Shown in pieces: positions 47,414 through 58,237 of a stretch of 64,000 bases of DNA (the first letter of the stretch is position 1; every line of letters begins with the position of its first letter). Origin of the DNA: Plantago major (Eukaryota; Streptophyta; Magnoliopsida; Lamiales; Plantaginaceae). The stretch spans positions 60,511,545 through 60,575,544 of the forward strand of contig CM048844.1 in the NCBI GenBank assembly GCA_026545765.1, read 5' to 3'. Below the pieces are notes generated by a model that did no database searches, was not told where the DNA came from, and saw only the letters and a list, made by a program, of their open reading frames with translations. A program made the position numbers and the translations under genes.

Positions 47414-47819
47414 GTGAAACTTATGTAATGTCTTGGATCTGCATCTCTTTGTGGCACGGAACGTTGCCTTGAACAATGCTGCTTTATTTTTTTATCCGTA
47501 CTAAATGTCTGTAAAATTATATTTCCTGTAATTTCGAGTTATTGCCTGCTTTCTGCTTTATTTGCTTCCGTCCATCGTTCGTATGCTTAACTATCATAAA
47601 CCACACATCTGTAAAGGACACGGATCGCAGTAGATGGCATCCGACGTAGAAGTCTAAACCATCATCTTTCCGATCCTCGGACTGTTCGCCCCTTGGGATG
47701 TGTAATTCTTCTAGGAGGAGGAAGGTGAAACAGTGAAATAGTCATTATGACTACGTCTTTTCATCTCCCCATTCGTCAAATGATCGACAAGTGGCGAGAT
47801 CTTACGGACCTGTTGTGAC

Positions 47820-47827
47820 TATAAATA
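47820..47827 (+). promoter_or_regulatory. TATA box of the second antisense unit in Gypsy B
   Basis: TATAAATA lies about 100 bp before the ATG at 47925, a normal plant promoter-to-start spacing with a short pyrimidine-rich leader. The counterpart in copy A is at 15235-15242. Confidence 0.65.
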
Positions 47828-47924
47828 AGGGTGTGGTAATTCTTCCTTTTTTCACCGCTGTACCCTTCTCCATTCTGTCCTTTGTTTCATCGAGAACCTT
47901 CCACAAAAGCCGGAGTTTTCCAGG

Positions 47925-48206
47925 ATGTCGGAATCTGACGACGAGGAATATCAGCATTGGGTAAACTGTGCTTGTGGGCACATGCATCCTCCAATTTACC
48001 CGGGTACGGGGACCGCGGATGACCCAATCATCCTTGATTTTGAGGGAGATCCCCCTCAATGTCCGGGAATAGCTAGGAGGCGAGCCGAGGAAGAGAGGGA
48101 GCGGACGCTGAAGTTGATCCGTAGGAGGATCCGAATGCAGCAGCAGGCTCGTCAGGGTCGAGGTGGTGGCTCGGAGTCCCAAGGCTCGACTTCCGGAATC
48201 TGGTAA
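47925..48206 (+). CDS. Small antisense ORF of Gypsy B, 93 codons, unknown function
   Basis: It encodes MSESDDEEYQHWVNCACGHM at the N-terminus. A CACGHMH cluster of possible metal ligands comes next, then an acidic middle (DDPIILDFEGD), a strongly basic Arg-rich helix (RRRAEEERERTLKLIRRRIR) and a Gly/Ser tail. It is open in copy B, with a TATA box about 100 bp upstream and the GGGGTATGCCCC motif 12 nt after the stop. Copy A carries a decayed match. I do not recognise a family. The acidic/basic layout would suit a small nucleic-acid- or chromatin-binding protein, but that is a guess. Confidence 0.6.
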   Translation: MSESDDEEYQHWVNCACGHMHPPIYPGTGTADDPIILDFEGDPPQCPGIARRRAEEERERTLKLIRRRIRMQQQARQGRGGGSESQGSTSGIW

Positions 48207-48217
48207 AGGAACAAGGC

Positions 48218-48229
48218 GGGGTATGCCCC
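48218..48229 (+). promoter_or_regulatory. Second copy of the 12-nt post-stop motif
   Basis: GGGGTATGCCCC occurs 12 nt after the stop of the 93-codon ORF, identical to 47402-47413. Confidence 0.6.
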
Positions 48230-48548
48230 ATGGAAGTATGTACTTATCCTTGGACCTTTTCAGATTGTACTTCTGTTATGTAAATGTTCGGATAATTTTG
48301 TCTATAAAATTCGAACTATTTTTCCTCGGATGAGATCGCCATCTTTTTCTTGTGCAAGCTTCGTCGGATTATATTGACGCACATATCTTTGTAAAATGAC
48401 CAAGAAACTCGGGCGTGGTTGATGGGCTTGTTTAGGCTTGATTGGATAAACCCGTGTGGCCCAACACTGTTCAACTCAAATGAATAGTTTAAGCCCATTG
48501 TCAACGTCGAAGTTCTGACGTGTCGGACGCCTATTGGTTCGTCACTTC

Positions 48549-48556
48549 TATAAATA
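48549..48556 (+). promoter_or_regulatory. Third antisense TATA box in Gypsy B
   Basis: TATAAATA points right and is also present in copy A (14525-14532). A possible 79-codon frame lies downstream (48761-49000), but the matching stretch of copy A does not keep that frame. The unit may therefore be non-coding or may serve as a leader. Confidence 0.45.
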
Positions 48557-49399
48557 CTCCAGATCCCTCTTGGCCTTGGTCGTGCAAATCCAATTTCCAA
48601 TTTCCATATCTATTCAATAGCAAGAAGATGATTTCTTGAATAGTTCCCCCCTCTTGACTCCCGTCCACTCTCAAGTCGGCGTTCATCCTGAGCTTGAGAG
48701 TGGCGTGGGTCTAGAGAGGAAGATTGTTGAAGATCAGTCATAGAAAGCATAGATCTCGGTTTGAATGTATATCTGTCCGTCTCCTCTGATTTCTTCCAAC
48801 CCCACTTTAGTGGTTCAATTCTCTCTTATATTGGAAATGGTTTCCGAATTTCAAGAGAGTTTGAGTCTCTAAAGCCGATGAGGCGGAAATCTCTTCCTAC
48901 CCGTACTTTCTTTTCCCCGGGCACAGGATTTGCAATGCCACGTTTTGGTGGTATCATGAGGGATTCCACCACATTTAACAATTTTCCTGTGTGCAGGTAG
49001 ATCGAGTTCCTGGTCTCCGCGGAAACCAGACTTGCCGCTCGACATGGAAGAAGCTTTTTCCGACGGGGGAACGATCTTTGCTGGGAGATGACGTATCTCC
49101 AGAGACGTTTTCTGCCTTTTTCATATTGCGTCCGTAAGTCCGGATATCGATCCGAGATTGTAAATTGTACAGACAAGATTATGTATAATTTGTCTTTGTA
49201 TGAATGAAATCTCTTGCTTTCCTTGTCATTAAACGAACGTTAAAGATAGAGGTTGTATTGATTTGCCGGAAATTCAATTACAACTTGCGGGCTCTAAGGC
49301 CAACGACAAAAGGATCGAAAAACAGAACTGGCGGAGTTCCGTGTAGTAAATTGTTGAAACTGAGATGACCAATCGATCTGAAGGCGATCCGCACAGTTA

Positions 49400-52012
49400 T
49401 CTCTATGCATAGAACTTCTGAAGGTTCCTAGCATTCCACGGACGCTTGAGGGGATGTCCGTTCTCATCTTCTAATTCATAACTGCCATTCACTCTTGCGC
49501 CGATAATCTTGTAGGGTCCTTCCCACTTGGGCTTGAGTTTTCCAATATTGTTCAAAATGTCGGCTCGTCGAAGCACCAGGTCTCCGATTTGCAAGTTATC
49601 CGCTCGAACGTTCCTGTTGTAGGTTCGGGCAGCAGTTGCCTGATACCTATGGATATTCGCCAGTGCCTCAGACCTTTTGTGTTCAAGCATGTCTAGGTCA
49701 AATATCCGAGCTTCTCGGTTTGCATTGCCTTCGAACTCTTGGATCCTCAAAGTCTTAACGGCAATCTCAGACGGTATGACTGCCTCCGAACCATATACCA
49801 AGGAGAATGGAGTTTCTTTGGTCGCATCAAAGCGATGTGCGATGAGCCCATAGCACGCCTTCCAGGTCGTCTGCCCAGCTTTCTTGGGAAGTTCTCAAAC
49901 GCTTCTCCAGGATTTTGACTATTGTCTTGTTTGTGGATTCAGCCTGACCATTGGCTTGTGGGTATCCGACGGATGTGAAACGTTGTTCGATTTTGAAGGA
50001 GGCAAGCCATTCCTTGAGCTCTTGCACGAGGCGGCGCCGTCATTCGAGACTAGAACTCTTGGTAGGCCGAAGCGGCAAATGATGTTCTTCCAAATGAAGG
50101 TCTGCACTCGACTTTCCATGATAGTCGCTACAGCCTCCGCTTCTACCCACTTGGTAAAATATTCCACCGCCACAATGAGAAATTTCTTCTGTTGGGTACC
50201 CCTCGGAAATGGTCCGACAATATCGATACCCCACTGATCGAACGGACACGCTATGATTGACGGAATCATAGGGTTCGTCGGACGATGTGGGATGTTTGCG
50301 TAATATTGGCAATCATGACATCTCCGGGCGTGGTCGGCGGAATCTTTATCGATGGTAGGCCAATAGTAGCCTTGTCGTATGATTTTCTGGGCAAGAGTCC
50401 TTCCCCCGGAATGACTCCCACAGCTTCCGTTGTGTATCTCTCTCAGCACGGTTTGTGCTTCCTGTGGGTTCAAACATCTCAGGTGAGTCTCGGCAAAAGA
50501 TCTCTTGTACAAGTCGTCACCCAGTATAAAGTATCTATTTGCTCGGCATTGCACGCTCCTTGATTCTTTCGGATCGACTGGCAAAGACCCGTCCTTGAGA
50601 TAGTTAAAAATGTCAGTCATCCAGTTTCTTCCCGTGTCAACTATCATGACCTTTAATTGGGACTCATGACGGATGAGTCAAGAATGGTGAGTAGGATTAC
50701 TCTCCTCGTGTTCAGAGTCATTTATGGCAGACGCGTATTTCGCCAAGGCATCAGCTCTTTCATTCCAGGCTCTATCAAATTTTTCCAAGGTGAATTCCTC
50801 GAAGTGGCTGGCCTCATTCTTGAGTAACTCAAGATACTTGATCATCGAAGGACCTTTTGTGGCAAAAGTCCCTGAAAATTGGGCTTCGACGAGCTGTGAG
50901 TCCGTGTATGCTTTGAGCTTCCGGGCTTGGAGTGCCTCATTATTGGTAACTTTGAACTCCAAAGAAATCGCATAGTCGAGTTCCGCGCCATCTGGGCTCT
51001 TAAGGTAGATTCCAATTCCTCCTACTCTTCCAGTAGAAGAACCATCCACTTCCAATGTCCAGATATCAGAAGGATGTTTTTGGGTTTGGAGATCTCCTGT
51101 GAGCTGCTGAGGTTCCGATCTTGGTTTCTCCCTTTCCGTGATTTCCGTTCTGATGTTGTCAGCACCGGAGCTTCTAGGAACATCATCAAAAAGGAACATT
51201 TGGTTGACCTGAGTTTCCTCATCTGACAAAGGAAAGGGCCGATTGATGAACTGAGCCTCCTCGAGGTTTTCCTGATTGAACTTTGGCGGAACTGGCTTTC
51301 GGACTATATGCTTGGTGACTAGGCATTCGAGCACCTGCTTGTCAAGGACTTTATCTGAATCCTCCTCTGGATATTCCGCTAGGAAGTCGGCGAGGGCTTG
51401 AGACTTTTTGGCTGACGGAGCCTGGTACCAAATGTCGTACTCACTCAGCTCGATCGCCCACCTAGAGAGTCGTCCTGATTGATCGGGCTTTCCTAGGACC
51501 TGTTTCAACGGTTCCTTAGTTAGTACCACTATTTTGTGAGACTTAAAATATGGTTTCAACCGTCGGGCGGTGTAAACCAGAGCGTACGCAAATTTCTCAA
51601 TCTTCACATATCTTGTCTCCGCCCCAGCAAGGGCTTTACTAAGATAGTAGATTGGCAAATGATCATTAGCTTGAATCCGTACTAGTACGGAACTCATTGC
51701 CTCTTCCGTGATTGCTAGGTAGAGGTAGAGTGGTTCTCCTTCCACGGGTTTGGAGAGCAGCGGAGGGGAATGGAGGTACTTTTTCAAATTTTCGAAAGCC
51801 TCAGAACATTCCGTGGTCCACTCAAAGCTCTCTCCTTTCCGGAGGATTTTGAAGAACGGAAGGTTCTTTTCTGCGGATCGGGAAATGAAACGACTTAAGG
51901 ACATTAGACGCCCAATAAGCTGTTGTACCTCGTTGAGGTTCTTCGGATGGGGCAGATCTAGGATTGCCTTGATCTTCTCAGGGTTTGCGCTTATCCCTCT
52001 TTCTGTGACCAT
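49400..52012 (-). pseudogene. RNase H, second RNase H and integrase region of Gypsy B
   Basis: On the minus strand the Ty3-type RNase H (about 51480-51740, LYLYLAITEEAMSSVLVR) comes first. The archaeal-type RNase H follows (about 50730-51065, WTLEVDGSSTGRVGGIGIYL), the mark of Tat elements. Integrase comes last, with a zinc-binding part (RRCHDCQYYANIPH), a core (VEYFTKWVEAEAVATIMESR) and a tail with KPKWEGPYKIIGARVNG. The region is broken at a few points. In life it would degrade the RNA template and insert the DNA copy. Confidence 0.88.
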
Positions 52013-55000
52013 TTACCCTAGAAACTTTCCTCCTTTCACCCCAAACGTACACTTTTCGGGGTTGAACTTCATTCCATATTTCCGAAGAATGGAAAAGCAA
52101 TTGTTGAGATGCTCAATATGCTCTTCTTCAGTCTTACTTTTAACAAGCATATCGTCCATGTAGACTTCCATAGTTTTGCCCAACTCCTCCTTGAACATCT
52201 TATTTACCAACCGTTGGTATGTAGCTCCCGCATTTTTTAACCCGAATGGCATCACCTTGAAGCAGTACACTCCTCCTGCCGCGAAGAAGGCTATTTTCTT
52301 GATGTCGTCCTTGGCCATACGGATTTGATAGAAGCTCTGATATGCGTCCATGAAGCATAGGAGTGCACATCCCGCAGTAGAATCTACCAACTGGTCTATG
52401 CGAGGTAGTGGATAAGGATCCTTCGGACAAAACTTGTTGAGCCTAGTGAAGTCAATACACATCCTCCACTTTCCTGGGGCCTTCTCGACATGTACCACAT
52501 TACAGACCCAGTCCGAGTACCTAACTTCTTCAATGTGCCCTGCTTTCAGGAGCCGATCAACCTCAGCGGATATGATTGCGTCCTTGACTGGGCCAAAGTC
52601 TTTCCTCTTCTGTCGGATATATTTGATCGAGGGATCCATGTTCAAACGGTGAACAGTGATTCTTGGATCTATTCCCTTCAGATCATCGGTGCTCCAAGCA
52701 AATACATCCCTGTTGTCTCGGAGACAAGCAATAAGTTTCATTTCTACTTCTGCGCTCATCTCTGTTCCGATTCTAGTCTTCTTTTCCGGGCTCCCAACAA
52801 CAATCTCGATTTCCTTGAGAGTTTCGTGAGGCTGGATCCGTGCAGTTCTAGGGAACTTCTCCTCCTGGCTTCCTACTCCTATCTGCGGATTCTCCTGTTT
52901 GGGCGGGAGAACAGCTTTCGGATCGGAGGTCACAGTGACTGCCATAATGGGGGCAGATGCCCTTCTTGTGGACATAATGTAACACTCCCAAGCTTCTCGG
53001 ATATTTCCCACCTCTTCTCCTACTCCGAAGGGAGTTGGGAATTTCATTCTGTTGTGTAAGGTGGATGAAATAGCCCGAAATTGATTGAGTCCTGGGCGCC
53101 CAAAGATGGCGCTGTAGTCGAATGTCTGGTCAACCACAACAAATCGGACCGACTGTGTGACCCTGGCCGGGAAGGTGCCGAGTGAAACGTGTAACATAAC
53201 ACTTCCTAGTGGTCGAACAGTTCCTCCTCCAAACCCTAGTATAGAGGTGTGAACTCTGTCGTAGCGGATTCTTCCCAACTCCATCTGAACTAGGGTCCTC
53301 TTAGAAATGATATTCGAGGAACTCCCGGTATCCACCAGAATTTTATTCACTCGATAAGTCGCGATGGTCAATGAAACCACAAGAGGAACATCCGGGTTGT
53401 CAATCTCCTCGCCTCCTGCCATAGGAGGGGGGATTTCGCTATCGTCGAAGGATATTGCATTTTTTCCTCGAATCGCGGGGGCACCGTACGCCCTATCATT
53501 GTTCCGATGATTTTGGGCGGTCCGCTCTCTTGCATTCCTGCTATCACCTGCAGAGGGTCCGCCTGCGATAGTGTTGATCACTCCGCTGTACGGAGGGTTC
53601 TCCATCTCCATCTCATCTCCGTATCTGTACGGATATCCTTCCGTGCGTGGCGGATAGCTTACTGGCGGAGGTGGCAAAGATAGGGGGCGAGGTGGCGGGT
53701 CAATAGCGTTATCCTCCCTTCTCCGCTCCGTTCTATAATGCCTGGAGGGCTCGTCCGCATATATGTGCTCCTTCAACTTGCCCTCTCTCACCAGGTGTTC
53801 GACCTCTATTTTTAACTGGATACAGTCGTCGGTCGCATGACCTCGGCTCTTGTGAAATTTGCAGTATCCTTTCGCATTTCTGTTTCTGCGATTATGGGAT
53901 GGCTTGGGCCACTGGATGTCCACCTTTTTCTCAACAATGGTGGCCAAGATGTCGGATCTCGGCTTGTTGAGGCGCGTATAGTCCGCGAATCTCCTGGACG
54001 GACTCCTCTCTCTGTAAATGCCCTTGTCTCTGTGATCTCTCTTTGGGTCAAACTTCCCCTGGCGTTGTTCTTGTCTTTGCAGTTCCTTCCCCTTCTTCGA
54101 TCCTGCTCGGACTGGAACGTTCCTTCGGTATTCTTCTCCGTACATCACCTCCTCACAGATGTCATCCAAGTGTTTTTCGCTCCTCACTTCCTGACTAGAG
54201 AGCTTCCTCCGCAGCTCGGAGTTGTAAGTATTAGCGTACAGGTGACGGACCCGTTCTTTAATACTATAGGGCTCAACTCGGAGTACTTCCGTATTGAAGC
54301 GATCTAGAAAAGTTCGAAGATCCTGCTCCCTTTGGATATCTTCGGCTAGGTGCTCCACGGTACGTTTTCTTCGTTTTGATTTTCCGAACCGTGCTAAGAA
54401 CTTAGTAGATAAATCTGCATACGACCTTATTGACTTGTTTGGCAAAGCGGTGTACCAATCCATAGCAGTTCCGAAGAGGGTAGATGAGAATGTGAGAGCT
54501 TTAGTATTGTCAATCAGCCCATTGGAATCCATCTTGCTATTGTACCTTGTCAGGTGACCCACGGGACAAGTATCCCCGTAATAGTATTCCAAGTTCGGAA
54601 TCACTTGGTCCGAGTTTCTATTTCTTTCTTTTTCCCTCATGATATCATCACACAGAGGATTTGGTGCGCTTGTAGTGATCTGTTCGTGGTCCTTTACCAG
54701 GCGTCCGAGGTTCAGAATTTGGGTTTCTAAAGCTTTTTGCTGGGCGTAGATTTCGTCCGCTGTCATGACCTCTTTTGTCCGTGGATGGACTGCGACATCA
54801 GCGGGGAGTTCGTCTAGCCGGACCACTGGAATGGTCTCCGCTACATGATCTCTGTCTCTCAGGGGGGCTTGTCGCGGACTGCCTGGATGCCTGTTACCCC
54901 TTTCGTGGTACTCTCTCCTCCCATTCGGGCTTCCCTCACCCCGAACTTGCGAAGCAGAGACCCGTCGGTCTAGAAGGTTTCGCAAATCCTCATGGGGCGG

Positions 55001-55507
55001 CTGATCTCCCAACCACTGTTGGATCGGACGCTGTCTGTTTCTTGACAATGCGGGCTCCGCTTGAACCGGAGTAGCCACTGGCGGAGTGGCTTGATGAGGA
55101 TGGGCATTGTTAGACCCTAGGCATCCTTGGATAATCGTGAGCAATCTATCAAACTGAGTTTCACTTAGTCCGAGGTCGCTTGTGCGGACAACGCGACCAT
55201 CGGGCATTGTAAACTGTTGTCCTGTGGTAGGGCCTTGAGCTTCTACCGGAGAAACTCGCGCTACTCCTTCTCCATGGTCCGTAGGCATGACATTCACAAG
55301 GACACTTTGGCCTCCCCTAAGCGAGGCGTCTCTTCCCTCATCCGACGATGGGCTGGCGATTCGCCCGTCGCTCGGATATCTCCTTCCGGCGTTCCTTCCA
55401 GCCACAGTGGCCCTTCGTCCCCGAGTGGGCGGACGTCCTCGCGGGCGTGGTGGTGGAGTTCCTACGCCAGCGGTACCAATCCGATTTGTTAGTCTCGTTC
55501 TAGCCAT
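52013..55507 (-). CDS. gag-protease-RT polyprotein frame of Gypsy B
   Basis: This long open frame starts at ATG 55507 (MARTRLTNRIG). That start was preferred over a non-ATG start reaching into the LTR. The order is Arg/Pro-rich N-terminus, gag fold (KALTFSSTLFGTAMDWYTAL), zinc-knuckle-like YCKFHKSRGHATDDC (near 53850), aspartic protease ILVDTGSSSNIIS (near 53330), then RT with FMDAYQSFYQIRMAK (near 52345) and YMDDMLVKS (near 52150). Plant Gypsy elements usually make gag and pol as one polyprotein, as here. The copy as a whole is broken downstream. Confidence 0.92.
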   Translation of the reverse strand: MARTRLTNRIGTAGVGTPPPRPRGRPPTRGRRATVAGRNAGRRYPSDGRIASPSSDEGRDASLRGGQSVLVNVMPTDHGEGVARVSPVEAQGPTTGQQFTMPDGRVVRTSDLGLSETQFDRLLTIIQGCLGSNNAHPHQATPPVATPVQAEPALSRNRQRPIQQWLGDQPPHEDLRNLLDRRVSASQVRGEGSPNGRREYHERGNRHPGSPRQAPLRDRDHVAETIPVVRLDELPADVAVHPRTKEVMTADEIYAQQKALETQILNLGRLVKDHEQITTSAPNPLCDDIMREKERNRNSDQVIPNLEYYYGDTCPVGHLTRYNSKMDSNGLIDNTKALTFSSTLFGTAMDWYTALPNKSIRSYADLSTKFLARFGKSKRRKRTVEHLAEDIQREQDLRTFLDRFNTEVLRVEPYSIKERVRHLYANTYNSELRRKLSSQEVRSEKHLDDICEEVMYGEEYRRNVPVRAGSKKGKELQRQEQRQGKFDPKRDHRDKGIYRERSPSRRFADYTRLNKPRSDILATIVEKKVDIQWPKPSHNRRNRNAKGYCKFHKSRGHATDDCIQLKIEVEHLVREGKLKEHIYADEPSRHYRTERRREDNAIDPPPRPLSLPPPPVSYPPRTEGYPYRYGDEMEMENPPYSGVINTIAGGPSAGDSRNARERTAQNHRNNDRAYGAPAIRGKNAISFDDSEIPPPMAGGEEIDNPDVPLVVSLTIATYRVNKILVDTGSSSNIISKRTLVQMELGRIRYDRVHTSILGFGGGTVRPLGSVMLHVSLGTFPARVTQSVRFVVVDQTFDYSAIFGRPGLNQFRAISSTLHNRMKFPTPFGVGEEVGNIREAWECYIMSTRRASAPIMAVTVTSDPKAVLPPKQENPQIGVGSQEEKFPRTARIQPHETLKEIEIVVGSPEKKTRIGTEMSAEVEMKLIACLRDNRDVFAWSTDDLKGIDPRITVHRLNMDPSIKYIRQKRKDFGPVKDAIISAEVDRLLKAGHIEEVRYSDWVCNVVHVEKAPGKWRMCIDFTRLNKFCPKDPYPLPRIDQLVDSTAGCALLCFMDAYQSFYQIRMAKDDIKKIAFFAAGGVYCFKVMPFGLKNAGATYQRLVNKMFKEELGKTMEVYMDDMLVKSKTEEEHIEHLNNCFSILRKYGMKFNPEKCTFGVKGGKFLG

Positions 55508-55540
55508 TAGCACAACACAAACACAGACCTTTTTGTAAGT

Positions 55541-55558
55541 TTCCCACAGACGGCGCCA
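55541..55558 (-). promoter_or_regulatory. Primer-binding site of Gypsy B
   Basis: The minus strand reads TGGCGCCGTCTGTGGGAA three bases inside the 5' LTR. The tRNA was not assigned. Confidence 0.8.
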
Positions 55559-55561
55559 AAA

Positions 55562-56486
55562 TGTTGAGGGATAAAACCTCAAACACCAACACTACTACTA
55601 CTACCAGTAACCTAGTCTAGGATCCTCCTCCAACTTGAAGTCCGAGCAAAGGCTCGTCCGAGCAAGAGTACCTGAAAGGACTAAGTGGGGGGGGGGTTAG
55701 AATGGGTTACCCGGATTGCCTAAGTCAATCCGGAAGGAGGCTTTACTCAAAGGAGAATTGAAAGCTCTCAATGCAATAGTAGTGGGAAAGGTTATGAAAT
55801 CAAGGGTGCTTATGACTTGTGGACAGCACAATTTCCTAGGGAATTTTACTTACCTTAAGGTCTTGGACCTTGTGTTATATTTATAGTTATATCATGCTTA
55901 TGGAGTGGCCCATAAGATGATGCCAAGTGTATGCCTCAGAATTGGACACCAATGCTACCTTTGGCCCATGGCCCCTTGGTGAACAGTAATCCAATACTAG
56001 TTAATGAGCCTGGGAGGGTAGTTTGGACCTTTTCCTCTGAGAGTACTGTTCCGCTTGTCGGGTCCGTGTAAGTCCCTCGGACAGATCCGCATGATTGGTT
56101 GACTCTGTCCTGGGTAACTCAAGGTGTCCGGACCTTAGAGTTCCACGGAAGCATCTCAGTGGTTCTGTCAAATACGTTTGGTCTTACTGTACTGGTGGCG
56201 TCCGAGATTCTCTCGTCCGGTCCGTTTAGCATCTTAGGACTGACAGTTTGCGGTACTTGGGAGGACCAGGTAACCTTTTGTCAGGTTCGGAAGTCATCCA
56301 TCTAGCTTGGTCGGACCTAGCTGAAATGGCGTGCTGACTTGTGAGTACAAGTTGACCTGAGATGGTTTCCTTTACGACGGACCACTCGAAGGTCGGACTA
56401 GCTTTGAATGGCTATCTCAGCCTTGATGCGCTCTAGGACACGCTCTATGGCGCCCTTAACGGATTGGACACATATCCGTATCAACA
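55562..56486 (-). repeat. Right (5') LTR of Gypsy B
   Basis: 925 bp with the same ends as 42392-43302. It contains a short duplicated phrase (GTCCGAGCAA twice, near 55640-55670) that copy A shares and the left LTR lacks. Confidence 0.93.
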
Positions 56487-57077
56487 CATATACATAAAAA
56501 AATGATATAAAATGCAGACGTACTCATAAAACATTATACATATACTTAAGAACATCAATCGTCTCTCACTAATACACGTCTATTCAAAGACATTGTGATT
56601 AAAGAGATATTTTATTAATTAATTAATTTAAGAGGGTTATACGGATGGTTTTTGTACTTTTGGAGCACGTTCTAAGCGTGCATTTTCAGTAATGAAAATT
56701 ACATAGATAAGACCACGGAGTTTGATGGAGGATGACTTCTTGTCTAGCAATTTGATAATGTATATTGACAAAGGAATTGTCGAGGGCTTTGACATTAATT
56801 CAATCACTGGCGATTTTGGGAAGATGAAGAGACATAGAGTACGATTTTCACATAAGTGGGTCGTTTATCCATTTTTGGTTTGCCTTTATCGTGATATGGT
56901 TCTTTCTTTCCTTACATTTTACTTGGATATTCATATTTAAAAACGTATGATGAATTTTGTGTAAAAAATATTGATCCGACCCGGTACGGCCCATCTTAAT
57001 CCGGCACAACTAAATAACATATTATACCCGTGTTATAATACTCCACCACCCCCACTTTTAAATCCTGGCTCCGCCCC
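56487..57077. other. Short non-genic flank
   Basis: About 590 bp of AT-rich sequence between two retroelements. A short frame at 56722-56940 has no recognisable domain and no matching context, so it is not called. Nothing else is supported. Confidence 0.55.
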
Positions 57078-57466
57078 TGTTAGCAGCTCCTTTTTCTTAC
57101 ACTTTGGTTGGTAAGTTATACTCCGATGAGCCTCACATTGCTCTTATAGCATGATGAGTCGGTTTTACATCATCTCATCTGGTCTTTTTTCCGTCTTTTT
57201 GTTGTCCTCAAGTACAGTTTTAGTAGTTTTCCTAGAGTCTTTTTACTTGTTTTGTTCTTTGTGAGTTTTGCAGGTATTTGGTTAAATCGCGCTAATTGAA
57301 GGTAAAAAAGGGTGTATTTTACATGCATCTGGAAGATATGGAGTTCCAATGCTTCATATGGTTGCTAGAATTGGAGCGGAGATGCCAAAATACCAAGAAT
57401 CGAATTTAAAAGAAGCAAAATCGAGCAAGAAGGACAAGAAGGGCAAAATTGTCATTTGCCAAAGGA

Positions 57467-57644
57467 TCAGCGAACGCCAATTATGAGATTGGCATCCGCC
57501 AATTCAATCCAGAAAGAATTGGCGGATACCAAAGTCGGAATTGGCGGACGCCATGGATGGATTTTGGCGTCCGCCAAGTTATATCTTGGCGTCCGCCAAC
57601 TTTCTTCCATGGCGGACGCCATCTAGAAAGTTGGCGGACGCCAA
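57467..57644. repeat. Cluster of near-palindromic 14-mers
   Basis: About eight copies of TTGGCGGACGCCAA or its complement TTGGCGTCCGCCAA occur in 180 bp, in both orientations: for example 57489, 57518, 57541, 57564, 57586, 57610 and 57631. Each unit is itself almost self-complementary (TTGGCG/CGCCAA), so the cluster can form many alternative hairpins. Confidence 0.85.
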
Positions 57645-58229
57645 CGTCTTCTGTTTCTGCTCGGATTTTCCCGATTCTTTCCTAATTCGTTCGGACTTAG
57701 TTTTTATTCCTTTATATAGATAGAAACAACATTATTACTTTCATAATTAATTCTATTGTCATGTATTGAACTTTGCTCTCAAGCTAGACCTGGTTTTTCA
57801 AGGCAATTACCCATTTTGAGGTAATTGAACTGATTTTCTCCTTGTAATCCGACGATTACCATTGATTGGGAGCGCAATCTACATACTCTTTGCATCGATT
57901 CGATTCAGGTTCTTCAATTCTACCTAGGGTTTGTGACAACGAAGGGTAAATTGTATCAATTGTTCCCCAAGTTTCTGTGTGTCGGATGAGGGATTAATCA
58001 AATCGAAAAATGGATATATATTAACTATTCCCCCATTAGTCTCGGTTTCGCCGAGTCTCGTAAGTTGGATATACCGAGACAATAGAGAGGTAAATATTTG
58101 ATCCGTTTTGTAGACCGGTTGAGTGGGACACGTGTCAAATGGATAACTGTGTAGCATTAAATGCGGCACAAGTTCCTAGGTCGGCAGTAATGATGATTGG
58201 GCGGGAGCAGGTAGAAGTTGTCGGAGGAA

Positions 58230-58237
58230 TATAAATA
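58230..58237 (+). promoter_or_regulatory. TATA box of the antisense gene at 58-60 kb
   Basis: TATAAATA precedes a pyrimidine-rich leader and the antisense ORF. It is the same box as in the Gypsy B antisense units, with about 300 bp to the first likely ATG (58528). Confidence 0.55.

Larger units (their letters stand above)
42392..56486 (-). mobile_element. Ty3/Gypsy retrotransposon, Tat lineage (copy B), with antisense gene block
   Basis: Read on the minus strand: 5' LTR (55562-56486), primer site, gag, protease, RT, RNase H, archaeal-type RNase H and integrase (to about 49400). A 6-kb stretch with antisense ORFs follows, then the polypurine tract and 3' LTR (42392-43302). gag-pol has only about four visible breaks and is much better kept than in copy A. 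The LTRs differ at about 15-20 substitutions plus a few indels over roughly 900 bp (about 2%). That suggests under a million years at a grass-type rate, if both LTRs come from one insertion. The outer 5-bp flanks (AGTAT left, CATAT right) do not match. Confidence 0.93.

Noticed and set aside
56722-56940. 73-codon frame in the flank right of Gypsy B
   Set aside because: No domain, no coding context and AT-rich surroundings; likely chance.
57467-57644. Repeats with spacers resembling a CRISPR array
   Set aside because: The units occur in both orientations, spacing is irregular, and the context is plant retroelement DNA.
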